This document shows, piece by piece, positions 23,386-35,400 of a stretch of DNA of 64,000 nt. The notes under the pieces are model-generated. The model saw only the letters and a program-made list of their open reading frames with translations. It was not told the DNA's origin and did no database searches. Origin of the DNA: Chromobotia macracanthus (lineage: Eukaryota > Chordata > Actinopteri > Cypriniformes > Botiidae); contig JAZGTH010000001.1 in NCBI GenBank assembly GCA_036877525.1, positions 10,362,001 to 10,426,000 on the forward strand, in the 5' to 3' direction. Every line of letters begins with the position of its first letter. Within the stretch, counting starts at the first letter, position 1. The position numbers and the translations under genes were made by a program.

Positions 23386-24378
23386 AAATGTGTAAATTAA
23401 TATGTAATATGTACCCTGACACTTTTAAACTTTTGGATTTACCTTATCTGATGTTACCTACCAATAACAAAGCGTTAAAACCTAAATGTTCTGCAAAGTT
23501 TTCTCGATAATATGTAGACATGTTTAGAAAATTAAGAATAATAATTAGTTTTAAACAGCAAATGTTTTTGTAATTTTAAAGTAAAAGAATGAGCATGGAT
23601 GCAACATGACTTAAATACACATATTTAATATTTATATTCCAGTTCCTTTACAATTTGTGCATGTCCCTTTCTTAAAGGTTTACAGCACAGTAGACAACTT
23701 TAAGTATAATTACTATAGGTGTAGTTTTAGATATATTTAGATATATTAAAGATATGTAGTCTACTCTAAGACAACAGTACAACAGAGACAGAGCGAAAAA
23801 GAGTGCAGTAGAAAAAGAGACAAACAATTCAGAGGGGGTCGGTTGCCACCAACATTGTGACAAGTGTGCAACAACTTCCAGCCTTGTTTATTGCTGGAGA
23901 GAGCCGGATGCCTTTAGGACGGAGAGGTTAGTTTTTTGGACAGGTCAGGGGGCAGGACTGTGCCAGATGAAATACTTCAAACAGCTTTAGATTGCCTGCC
24001 TTTGACATACACATACACAGGGGTGAGGTCACTAAATAGATATTGATCCATGTTGCCACGTCCCAAGAAACTGTTGTGTGTGACATCAGAGAAAGATAAA
24101 AATAAATGATGGGAAGGGTGATCTTTTCTTTCACCCTGTCTTGTCTTGACCCTTGTAGTCCGCCTAAGGCCCAAAAAGAAAGAAGGGTACTATAAATTAA
24201 AAGACAAGGAAATAGAGTGTGTAATCAAAGAAACAGTATTTATGTTATGAAATTGTTATTGAAATTGAAAATGTTATTTTATCTAACTCATATAAATCAA
24301 AATGCTTTCACTTATAAATGTATGTAAGAGGTCATTTTTAATACTCAATATGAAGATTACATATTGAATCACAATATT

Positions 24379-24535
24379 TCCTGTAGCTCAGCTGGTAGTG
24401 CACTATGTTAGCAACGCCAGGGTCTGTTTTCCCAATTCTCAAGGAATGCATATACTCATAAATGTATAGCCTGAATGCACTGTAAAGTGGCTGTGGAGAA
24501 AGGCATCTGCCAAACACATTACTGTAATGTAACTG
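24379..24535 (+). mobile_element. tRNA-derived SINE, same family
   Basis: It starts CCTGTAGCTCAGCTGGTAG with GTTAGCAACGCCAGGGTC, then CCTGAATGCACTGTAAAGT and GGCATCTGCCAAAC. The B box is damaged (GTCTGTTTTCCC), so it is an old inactive copy. Confidence 0.75.
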
Positions 24536-25777
24536 TAAAACATAGCAACGTCTACAGTTGTGATAATTGGTTTTTTGTGTTAAATGTGTGGGTGTAATGT
24601 GTATTTGTGAATCTTACTGACATGACATATACTTTCCAGAAGATGAATCAATACACATTCTGACAGTATTCTCATTGTGGTCATTAGCCATTCACCGCAC
24701 TGAACAGTCATCACTTATTCACATAAACAGGCAGTTCTTGTATCTGTGAGCTGGTGTTTATCAAGTCTGAAAATGAGACCAGTTATGTCATCCATGCCAT
24801 GCCTATATAACAACGTATGCTCTGATATGGGGGTTGGTTATTCATCTCTCTTGTAAATATGTTTTGATCAAGAATATAATTGGAGCGGTTTTTACTTTGT
24901 ATCTGTTATTTAATATTTTACAGATTATTTTGTATGCATACTGTTCCTATGATTGGGCAAATGCATGGCTTCCTAGTTATAGACAGTTAGTCTATAGGTG
25001 TGAATAATGCTGTTTAGGCATTTTACTTACATGGCAATATTAAAAGGTTGTATATAATGATAGGATCTATAAGAGCTCATATCCACAAATCCTTCCCAGC
25101 TCTCTTTAGATGATATGTCACACGATGAGAAATTAAATTCTGGACCAGGCCGGCATATGAAAGAAATTACTGCATGTTATGGGTCTCCATTAAGGTTATT
25201 TATTCTTTAGTTGGTACTTCTTTAACATTTGATGGCATTTGGAATCTTAATCACGTGTTAAGTTGGGGCCCATTTGTATGTTAATGGTTCAATGACATGC
25301 AGTTCATGGAGGTGTGTGGCTGAACGTTGTGGTTCGAATCGTCACACTGGGTCATTGACCACAGGAGAGTGAGTATGTGCAGTGTGAGAATGTGGTGTGT
25401 GATCTCACAAAGACCTAGAGACCTGTGTCACCTTTCTAGAGAGCTGCAGTTACCTCTGATTAGTTACAGTTTTTAGGAATTAGATTAGGTTAATAAAGTG
25501 TTGTTATTTTAATAGTTTTTTATGTGTTGTGTATCACAACAGTGGCTCAAATGATCAATGTGCTATGTTTAATATCTTTCAAAGTCATACAGTAGCTTTG
25601 TGAGTGAAATTTTAGTTGTCATGTTGAATCTGATATTGAATACAGATTGGGAATAATCTATGAGTGAGTTAATAACAGAATATTCATTTTTAAGTCAAAT
25701 TCTTATATTTAAACGCTTAAAGTAAAATTTAAACTGTGTCACTTTAACTGATGAAAACAGTTGATATTTTTATTAAT

Positions 25778-25902
25778 TACTTGGCAGGTGCTTTTAAGGA
25801 CAGTGCATTCAGACTTTCATGTGCGTTTTTACATGCATTTATTCATGTGCATTCCCTTGGGATTTGAACAAATGACTTTAGCATTGCTAGTTTAGTTAAT
25901 GC
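25778..25902 (-). mobile_element. tRNA-derived SINE, same family, 5'-truncated
   Basis: The complement reads AGCAATGCTAAAGTCATTTG, then TTCAAATCCCAAGGGAATGC, then CTGAATGCACTGTCC and AGCACCTGCCAAG. It follows the body and tail of the family but lacks the A-box end. Confidence 0.6.
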
Positions 25903-26869
25903 CACAAAAAGCCTTGGTTTTGTTGAACTCTTTTTTGTGCTATACATTTTGTTGCTCAACTGAACAAAATCTCTGGAGAAAACAGTCAACAAAAACTATT
26001 GTGACTCCTTACCTTTGCAGCTGAATGCAAACTCAGGTGTAAAACATTGCACACTGCACTGGAAAGAAAAGGTAGAAGCTGGGAATGTTTTATGCAAATG
26101 TTTAGTGTATTAGCATACACAACACTAATTAAACCATAATTAAGGAGAAAAATTGAGGTCTGACGCGATAACCTCAGTATGCCTGTCTATTTATCAGCAT
26201 CTTTGTGTTTATCTGGGGAATAAGGCTTATGAGATAAACATTACTGAGCGATGTATTGTTATCATTTTATTTGAAAGCAAATAGGTGCTGTGTGACTGTG
26301 AGGGTGGGGGAGGTGGTTGGGAAGGGTGGAGGCAGAGGTGAAGAGGGAGTGGGGATAAATGAGTGTGAGAAATGAGAGTGGAAATTAGAGGGGGATTAGT
26401 GTTGATGCTAATGAAGCAATTAAAGAGTAAAGCGCTTCACTCAGGTGCCTGGTCCCACTGTCTTCTCACCACCTTCTATCAGATGCTGCTTCACAGATAT
26501 GGCTGTAATGGAGAAATTAGGGGAAACAAATGTGTTTGCATATGTATGCATATTTCTATTAGAAGTCACTTTCCACCTTCTTGCTCAACAGTGCGTTAGG
26601 TGTGACAAGGACCGAGAGGTGCTGGATAAACTGTCTACAAATGGACTGATCTTTTCAAAACAGGTTAAGATAGTGGAAAAATAAGAAAGGAAAAAGAAGT
26701 AGAATGAAATCAGAGCTTATCTGTCTGCTGTGGGGGTAATGAAGACTCTCTCAAAGTCAACAGTTCAGAAACTCCTTTGTCCTCCTAAAAGAGTCTTTAA
26801 TTTTTAACACAAACTTGCACTTAGGTATGCATGAACTTTGCTAAAATCCACAGACATGTGTATAATAAG

Positions 26870-26970
26870 AGCGTAATGGATGGCAGCCACACGCTCTGTC
26901 TAATGATGTCAGGTTTTTCCGCCGGGCTCCTGATTGAGGAGGGCCTAATGTAAATTTAATTTGGAGTGAT
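26870..26970. promoter_or_regulatory. candidate regulatory block
   Basis: A compact block with GTCTAATGATGTCAGG, CCGCCGGGCTCCTGATTGAG and GTAAATTTAATTTGG. It mixes homeodomain cores with CpGs in otherwise CpG-poor DNA. Confidence 0.25.
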
Positions 26971-28531
26971 GTATGGGGGGTGGGGCATGAGATGGCCTTG
27001 TCGTGGCAGTATGGATGGGTGTGCATGTGTGTGTGCGAAGAAAGGGTTCAGTGAAGCCCGATGGACTCTTTTGGGAGCAGCTGGATCCCTGTTTCCCTGT
27101 CCTGTCAACAGAACCTCCTTAACCAGGATTGATAACGTTGGTCGGCTCGCTAATCCACATGAACCCCACCACGCAACGTTTACCCCACACAATGTGGAGG
27201 GGAGGGACTGTTGCATTTGGTTACCAATGGGAGGGCAACATTTTACTGCTATGAAGCAAATGACGGCCTTTCATTCTGTTCCCATGGCTCTCGCTCTGCT
27301 CTGTCTCTGTTCTCCTCCTTTTCTTCACAAATGAACTCAATGAATGCTAAGTCAATGTTTTAGTACTGCCTTTTACCATCATTATTGTGCTTGTTCTGTT
27401 ATATTCTGTGCTCTGCTTTGGATATTTATAAGTATTTGTTTATTTAGGCTAGAAGATCAACAGTTTTCTTATGTAGATGCATGTGTAGTGAGTTAAATAT
27501 GAAATATGAAGAAATGTTTTACATTTTTTTAGCACAAGATCAAAAGAAAAAAATGTTATGACTTAAAACAGTCATATATTCCTATATAAAACAGACATAT
27601 ATTCAGATTTAGCCTTGTCTTGCAGCCTTCTTCCATTTTCAATGTCTAATGACATCAATGTCACACCAAAGTTGCATTTCACTGAACCTGTGAGATGGCC
27701 CTGAGCCCAGAGCTTTCACTTTTTTATTATCCTTTGTGTTTAACTAAGCATTGAATGAACACTGAAGCTAATTCCAAATTCCCTTTGTCATCATCATTTT
27801 TAGCGAGAAGTCAAGTAATAGATGCCCATTGGAGGCTCATAGCAGGCCAAAATGAATAGTGAACATTATTCATCAGTTCGAAAGGCAAGCGTCCCTAGAT
27901 CCAATTATATATATTCATTAAGTGATAATGATATCATGGTCTTTTAACTGGGAAGAAAAGAACGTAATTGAATAATAACAGTTGTACAGTCCCAAGGGAG
28001 AGACCTCTGCGGTGCCCGAGGGACTGACCCCGCAGGCGGAGGAGTGGAAGGGGGGGATTGATGGAATTCTATTACCCTGCTGATAGATTTATTATGAAGA
28101 GCTGAGTGGACTTGCTGCTCCAGTTTGTCACTCACACTAATCAGCCGCTGAGGGTTTGGAGTGAGGGATGTGTGTGTATTTGTGTGCATATGTGTGTGTG
28201 CCCATATGTGCTCATGTTCTGACTCTCCCACTTCTGACAAAGACAAGGTTAGGAGAGTATGACAGACATGCTGTAGTCCTCCAGCCAGCCGCCCCTCCCC
28301 TCCATGGTCCATCCTCGAGTCCCCTGCTTCTGCCACAAATGGGCCAGCTGAGCTTCTCGACCTCCCGGGCGAGTCCTCATTTGTTTATTAATGGGTGACA
28401 TGTGAACCAGCATAAGGACATGTGTCATGTAGAGCAACAGTCAGCTGGCGAGACATGGGTCGGACAGGAACAATTTTTAAATGTTTTGGGAGAAAAAGAG
28501 ACATGCTAATTTACGTAACAATGGGGGATTC

Positions 28532-28598
28532 GCACACTCACACAAATACACAAATACACAAATACACTTCATCCACCTGCACACACACATACACAGGT
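28532..28598. repeat. (CAAATA)/(CA)n tract
   Basis: Repeated ACACAAATACACAAATACAC words and a CACACACACATACACAG end. They make the long open frame here an artefact of low complexity. Confidence 0.75.
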
Positions 28599-29424
28599 AA
28601 TGACATTTTGTTAAACCTGTTTTGTTCACCTAATGTTTTCAGAAAGTGCTACTGCAACACTGTAATGGCTATGTTTAATAAAGGATGTCAATACTCTTTA
28701 TATTTAAATAATTTGAACCTTTTTATGTTAATATTTTTACATGAAATGTTTTACTTTAATATAACTGTAATATTTTTTCTGCTTTTTACACAGTTGTTGT
28801 TTTGGGTTTCATTTAATTGTTCCGTTCTTTGTGCAAGTCACCCATTCCTTTTTGTGTGCATAGGCAAACACGTTTATTTCCACATGTATGTTAATATGCT
28901 GTGTGTGATCCCTTGTGCTAGCTTTCGATTAATAGCAACATCTCAAGAACCTCATTATCATGACAACTGCTTTTGAGAGGCCTTCTGAGTCCACTTTCTT
29001 AGCTCAACTTGTCCTTTTGAACAAATGATGATAACACAACAGCCCTAGAGGAAAATAATGGTGTGGAAGATAATGAAAATGATTAGCAGTTTAAGTGCTG
29101 ATGTGCTTTATTTTGTGAGTCTACATTGGTTACATACACTACACACTGCAGTTTTACGAGTCACACCCCCTTTAATTTATGAAGTGACAACCTAAAGTAC
29201 AATCTTGTGTGTACAGGAAACCAGAAATTACAGTTACTCCTGAAATTACAGTCATTGATATAGTGAAAACCATGGCAATTTAGTATTTTCTTTTAATGGA
29301 GAAAGACAAAATTTTTGGTATCACAATTTAAGAAATAAACACGCAAACCTCATTTATTGTGATTTGTTTGAACAACACTTCTCAAGTTCTCAAAAGTACA
29401 TTCAAATATGTTTTATTACTCCCA

Positions 29425-29545
29425 TTAAAAATCTCGGTGTGTACACAACTGGATTAAGTACTCAAAAAGAAGTGACAAGACACTTCATTGACGATAACAT
29501 GAAGACACACAAGCTTGTATAAACTTGGGGGTATGTCTCACTTAT
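29425..29545 (+). repeat. unidentified repeat, copy 1
   Basis: GTGTGTACACAACTGGATTA, then ACTTCATTGACGATAAC and ACACAAGCTTGTATA. The same order of words recurs about 1.75 kb to the right (31173-31330) in the same orientation. The family is not recognised. Confidence 0.55.
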
Positions 29546-30759
29546 ATACTTTGTTCAAAAACAAACAAATTTTAGTATTTTTACATTTAAATCAATATAT
29601 TATTGGGCCAGTTTTTTAAAACCTTTCTTTTGTCAGGTGTTGCTATTCTTTTACTGACAATTTTGTCCCCACAAGGCTAGCAAAGCATGTACATGCACAG
29701 GCACACATTTGCTGCACACATTTGATCCAAAGATGGTTTATACAAACCTTTGTCTATTTTCCTTTTTCAGCTATATCTGTAAGACATTATAGATGTGTGT
29801 AAGTCTTTGTTAATGTTTCATGCAGTAATCAGTGACAACTCTTTCTCAAAGCTCCGTACTAACACCTCCCAAGAAACCAGAGCACCATCTTTCAAATCCT
29901 CTGTTTAAACATTGTGTCTTTTCGTAAAACATCATTTGTTTTCCACTAGTTTTCTACTATTTAAAGATAAACATTTTGAAGCTCTATAGGCATAAATAAT
30001 TGATTTATGTTAAACAACAAAAGCTATTCAGTCCGTTCACATGGATGATCTGAGGGTTTGTTATGAGACATTGTACACCCCACAGTGTACAAAAGGGAAT
30101 AATGTTTATGTTGGTGAGATTGCAATTATCACAGAAAACATGCAATGGACTAGCATTCGCTTTTAACAAGGCTGGTTTTGGTTAAAACACTATTGTGATC
30201 CAGTGGTGCTTCAGTTTGTTTACGCACAATCGGGTAGAACTGTAAACGTGCTTGATCACTGGTACACAGACACTTCAAAATGACAATTCAGGTCATTCAG
30301 ACCATTTCCCACATTTCTGTGTTGTCAAATGGTTGCTCTTGACTATTATTGGTTCCAAATAGGTTCAAGATCTTATAGTTCATTTTATGGCATTAATGTT
30401 GATGTTAAAATAATATTTCAATTTGCTCTTTTTATCCTGATCATTGTGCTATAGAAATCCAAATGATCAAAACATAGCAAGAAAACATTAATTTTCTACA
30501 TACTCGTTATGTACTGCCTGTTTGACATTTGTCCAGAATTGTAGTATGTTTCTTGACATCCTACTTCAATATGAATATCAATTTTAAGTCTTTCCTCTTT
30601 TTTGACCAAAAGGCCTATTTTGTGTCAACAGAATGAAGTTTCATGCCCAACATGTATTGCAGTGTAACCTATATGTAGAAATGAACACATATTGGATCTC
30701 TGTCTCAATGGCTTGCACATGGTTCAGTTTTTACATCCTCTGTCTTCCTGGCTGAAGTG

Positions 30760-30970
30760 GATCGATACTAAAGAATGGCTGTGGCTCAATGGCATGTAAT
30801 CATCTTGTTGGCTGCTGTGACACTGATCCTCCATTATAAGCCAATGAAGCATGCTGGACAGACATTACATGGGACTGTTCCCGTTGCAGCCCAGTGTAAA
30901 AATGAGGGCTGCACTGAGTGATGCTTTTCAGAGAACAAATCTAATTAATCACTTGTGAATATGAATTCAT
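30760..30970. promoter_or_regulatory. candidate regulatory block
   Basis: GGATCGATACTAAAG, CCATTATAAGCCAATG and AAATCTAATTAATCACTTG occur in repeat-free DNA of even composition. A Cut/Hnf6-type ATCGAT and homeodomain cores are present. The function is inferred only. Confidence 0.25.
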
Positions 30971-31172
30971 TCTAGTTTATAATGGACTTTGAAGAGGGTT
31001 AGACCACTGGTAACTACAGTAACTAGAAGCTACAGTACAGTAACTACAGTTCTCAGAAGCACATTCAGTCACATCATTAAAAACTAGTTCTTTATTGTGG
31101 TTCTTGTAAACATGGTTGTTATCTATGTGAATTTGCTTGTAAAGTGCTGTTTAACCTAGTATTAATAACTGA

Positions 31173-31330
31173 ACTTAGTGTGTACAGAACTGGATTAAAT
31201 ACTTAAAAGTGTTGAGTGACAACCATATTTAGCTTCATTATACATTAGTTTGTATGTGGTCATTGTCATTTCATTGAAGATAACAAAGGAACATAAGCTT
31301 GGTATGTTTAATGGTATGACTAAACATTTT
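31173..31330 (+). repeat. unidentified repeat, copy 2
   Basis: GTGTGTACAGAACTGGATTA, then ATTTCATTGAAGATAAC and ACATAAGCTTGGTATG, matching copy 1 with substitutions and small insertions. The divergence implies an old event. Confidence 0.55.
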
Positions 31331-34300
31331 CATAATTGAAATGGAATGCAAATGCATGACATTTGATCTGCAAATAAACTCTAAAGTGAATCTAATTCAG
31401 CTCATCCATCTTTTATGTTAACTGTGGGTAATGCATTAAAGCTCATCAGTTCTGACAAGATTAGAGAACTTCTACCACAGTGGGTGCCTATCACTCTTCT
31501 AAACTCTCCAGGTTCATTCCTTCACTCATTCTCAATGGAGTCTCAGTCCTGTGCTGGTGCTGCAAAATCTAGAGCCCCTAACCTCACCTGAGGGAGTGAG
31601 ACCAAAGACACAGTAGCCTTAGTGTTTATACCTCTGAGATTATCGCCTCCTCTGACCCTTCTCACACCATGTCTGCCTGACCGCAGGAGTGCCCCCAATG
31701 TCTTCCAAACCACATTTAACCATACATAACCACCCCTGTCCCTACCATTCAGTCTGACTTTCCTCCTACAGGGCTCCATGCTGGAAATGCCACAGGACCT
31801 GAGATAGAGCATTGTGGGACATCGACTGGACCTGTCTGGGCACTGTCACGGCTGTTTGCTAGCTCCCCGCAGGCGTGTTAGTGCTTGGATGAATGAGGTA
31901 ATGAGATTTAAGCTCTCTAATGGAAGATCATTGGAGTGGGAGGGCTTGAAAACTATGTCTGGCTTACAGTAAGCATAAGGTAATGATGACAGTTACTAAC
32001 TATTTTGACCAATTCCATCTATCTCATTTAAAAGGAGAAGTCCATAGCACCTGAACAATGTTGTTGGTGATATTTGTTGTTATGCCTATCATTGTTTGTT
32101 ACATGCCTAAAGCAAATAGCTAAATAAATCAAAACATTTTACATCTTTTTGTTTTACACCTAAAGGCCTTTGCTTAATGTTATCTATTATACAAAAGTTA
32201 ATTCAGGTCCTTTAATTTGATTTCAGTTCCAGTAATGCTGATAGTTCCTATAATAGCACCAACTTTTTATATCACAGTTTGTATCACTCTGCTTGTCTGT
32301 GTTTGCACAGACAGACCCTCAGACCTCAGTGACACGCAACATTTGATCCGTTTTAGCTTTTTGGGAAATAGCTAGTCAAATTGTGTCTAAAATGTAAGTT
32401 ACTTAATTTTCATTTCTTGCTCATAAAACTGTTGTATATACATTAAATGTTAAACAATGCAGGTAATAATCATGCTGTTATTCAGAATTTAAACAATTTT
32501 ATTGCTTAATCATGTTTCGTCCCTTTTAATAGCATATCTCAGTACACTGTACACAATACACAACAAACCTTAGTAATCAGTAAATTCTTTCATTCAGACA
32601 CCATTTGTCTCCCCCAACAGCTCAACCTCCTTCTGACTCCTGCAAAGACATGAGCTACATTTCAATTGCAAGATGAGTGACACAAAATATCCAGCTATCA
32701 GATAAAGTAATGTATTCTCCTGATAAGTACCAGCCCGAGGTGGGACCCCACTCTCGCCTCCTGAGACTGGTGGCATTGCTCCCTTCAGGTATAAGCGGTA
32801 ACAGGCTTTAATGTCATTTAGCTGCAGGGTGGCCATCTCCTTATTGCCTCATGAATCCTTTTCCAAATGCCATAACATTTCCTGAAAAGCCCCCACTTTT
32901 TAAATCCAATAATTAGAAATGTCTATTTAAAGTTCACTGCTTCCGCACTGATATCAATTAAAAGCCATTTAAAGGTGATCAGTATCAATTGTCAACAAAT
33001 TAAATCCTTGCAGTTAAGGTGGGCAAATGTAAGGAAACACATTTATCTTTTGAGGAAGGACCCATGTGTCATTAGCACTGTTCCATTGTATGTGCTGCTA
33101 AGCATTACACTTTCATTAGTGGTTCAGTGCTGTTTTTCTGAACCAATAATAATCATGTGAATTGGGTAATTTAATGTGATTTTCATTATATCTGTTTACA
33201 CTCTAACGCAACAAATTTGTTTTTGTAGGACATTGAGAAAAACAGTAATACAACAAACAAGGAAAAAACCTATAATAAGTCTACCTATAATTGAACAGAA
33301 AAGCTTTCTTACAGCTGTTTATATAGACAGACACTTCATGCGTAACAAATGCATAAATGTAACAATGTGGGGTTGGATTATATAACATCACTGAAAAAAG
33401 AAAAGAAATGTCTTGTTATATTAAGAATGTACATATTATTTCATTAGAGAACATTAGTATTAGATAATGATCTGTCAGTTTTGCACAGGAAGATGATCAT
33501 TTTCAGAAGGAAGCAAAAACCTTATTGTTAGGGATCCACCATCTGTTTTTCAAAGGCTTCTTTGAACATCCATCTTCTTGGTACAACACAGTGGCCTCAT
33601 TGAAGGGTGATTAGAGGCCTGATTGGCAATCAATTATGTATACCTATTGTAAATCATTATATTTTTCTCTGCTGACAAAGAGCTTGAATATTACATACCA
33701 CATGAATCAGGTTATAATTTGACAACAGCGTGTGTTATAATGACATTTGGATTAGATCTTCCAATAAGATTTTCGACATTGCTTTGTTGTGAGGCTTTTA
33801 TTTCTGTTCATAGTACGCCAAAGAATGATTTGGTGATATTTTTTAGGATGTTTTGCATGATCGTTCTCCTTCCAATGCATTTGTGTCCTCAGTGCTTTCC
33901 AAGTGTTTCCAGCACTGAAACGCAGAAGAGCAGCCTGAGGTGTCACCTCTAATAAAACATTTATATCCGCTGGGAAAAGCATGTCCAGTGTTGGTGACTA
34001 GCGCAAACTCAGGATTGGCAGAGGGAGGTCCTTTTGAAGTAAGTGTTTTGAAGGCGGGAAGCAATGGTGTTCATTGTCTGGTAACATCCCCCCCCACCAC
34101 CCACCTCTGCTCCCACCGCATGGGGGTGAGTGTTAAAGTCTCACAGTGGTAGCAGTAACTTCAAAAGGCCTCCTATGAATGGATCTGCGTGACCCCTGCC
34201 CACTACCAGCAGCTAAATTGGTAGATAAAGAATCAGGGTAATTTGTATCGACTCAATAAGTTACTATGTGGCCAAACAGGAAGGTCGTGACTTCATGCTG

Positions 34301-35224
34301 CAACTACAGCCCCATGGCAACCGGACATCAATGTAACATCAGTTCTCAAAACACTGGTCCCCCACTCCCATTTCGGTCTTGATACATTGTCAACAAGGAA
34401 CGATTGTGCAGGGACAACAGGGAAAATAATATAGATCCTCATAATGGCATAGCGCGAGAGGGCGATAGGCGAGTAAGAGGAAGTGGCACTATTTTCTGGC
34501 CTGGCAATCTGCATGCGTTTGTTTGAGAGAACAGCTTTTAGCATGAGATCATAGCCGGATGGATGGAGCGGGATGGAGTGGGTGGAAGAGGGAGGTGTTG
34601 GAGATAGATATGACCCTTATCCCCCCTCATGGGAACGACAGAGAGTGGTATTCCCCCTCCATCCTGCTTAGTTTGCTCAGCTCAACCAAAATTCTCTGAG
34701 CATTAAAATCAATGTTGCCATTGTTTGGCCAAACAGTGCATTCTGACCATAGCCACTGCAAAGAATTCCTGAGGCCTTGTCCTGATGGGCCATTTGGGAT
34801 AAACAGATTCGATTATGAGAATGGCCAAGGTTGTCTTTCACCCCCTCTGAAGAAAGGGCTTCCTTGTTTCTGGCTGGGACAATAGTGTTTCTAAGTACCA
34901 TGTGAAACTTGCTGAACTTTGTGCAATAATTCAAGCCTTTGATTCGACAAATGTTTTTGCGCCGTCCTCCACATCTGCAAATACCTCCGCGCTTTGTGGC
35001 TCTAGGATTTTCTCGCCCCGTGGGGCCCTTGCATCACAATAAGAGTGATGCTAGATAGAGAGGAAGACAGCAAAAAACAAAAGCAATTGAGAGACAGAAG
35101 GGAGTAGATAAGAAAAAGTGAGGTAGAAAAAGTTGGGCACGTACATAAGTTTTGCTATTTGGCTTTTGTTGTTTGAATTAAAATAAAGGTTTCCTTCTTG
35201 GCTGTCACAATCCATTAGAGGCAG

Positions 35225-35400
35225 GGGAGAGCTGCTATCACTGTGCAGGCTGGCTCTCCTGGAACTGGGAGTGAAGCTGACGGTGTGTGGAAACTAACAC
35301 GGGCACTGCGCTGTGACCGCGTCACCTGCAATCAGCAGCAGCGGCCGGCCAGATTAATCATGACAGTAGGCAATATTTCCAACATTATTAGAAGAGAAAC
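35225..35400. promoter_or_regulatory. candidate regulatory block with GTGAC-CGC-GTCAC
   Basis: A GC-richer island in AT-rich DNA. GTGACCGCGTCAC (35313-35325) is an inverted repeat, followed by the GGCCGGCC-containing GCAGCGGCCGGCCAG and AGATTAATCATGAC (a paired-type/OTX-like core). Confidence 0.35.

Larger units (their letters stand above)
20001..31000. other. gene desert block 2
   Basis: No supported exon. It contains three SINE copies (23204, 24379, 25778), a (TG)/(CAAATA)-rich stretch near 28168-28600, one copy of an unidentified repeat (29425) and several candidate regulatory blocks. Long open frames such as 22950-23510 and 28422-28976 run through SINE or microsatellite DNA and are not genes. 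Confidence 0.65.

Noticed and set aside
22950..23510. 186-codon plus-strand frame
   Set aside because: It runs straight through a tRNA-derived SINE at 23204-23385 and shows no protein family features.
25331..25341. GGTTCGAATCG resembling a tRNA B box
   Set aside because: No A box at the right distance and no cloverleaf could be drawn; at most a decayed SINE.
26966..27334. 122-codon plus-strand frame
   Set aside because: Overlaps open frames on the other strand in a GC-richer stretch; no domain recognised.
27944..28336. 130-codon minus-strand frame
   Set aside because: It crosses a TG/CA-rich tract giving His-Thr repeats; low complexity rather than a gene.
28422..28976. 184-codon plus-strand frame
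   Set aside because: It starts in CACA/CAAATA repeats and continues through T-rich DNA; the residues reflect composition only.
31543..31812. 89-codon minus-strand basic frame
   Set aside because: Arg/Gly-rich wording looked transposon-like at first, but no reverse transcriptase or transposase motif is present.
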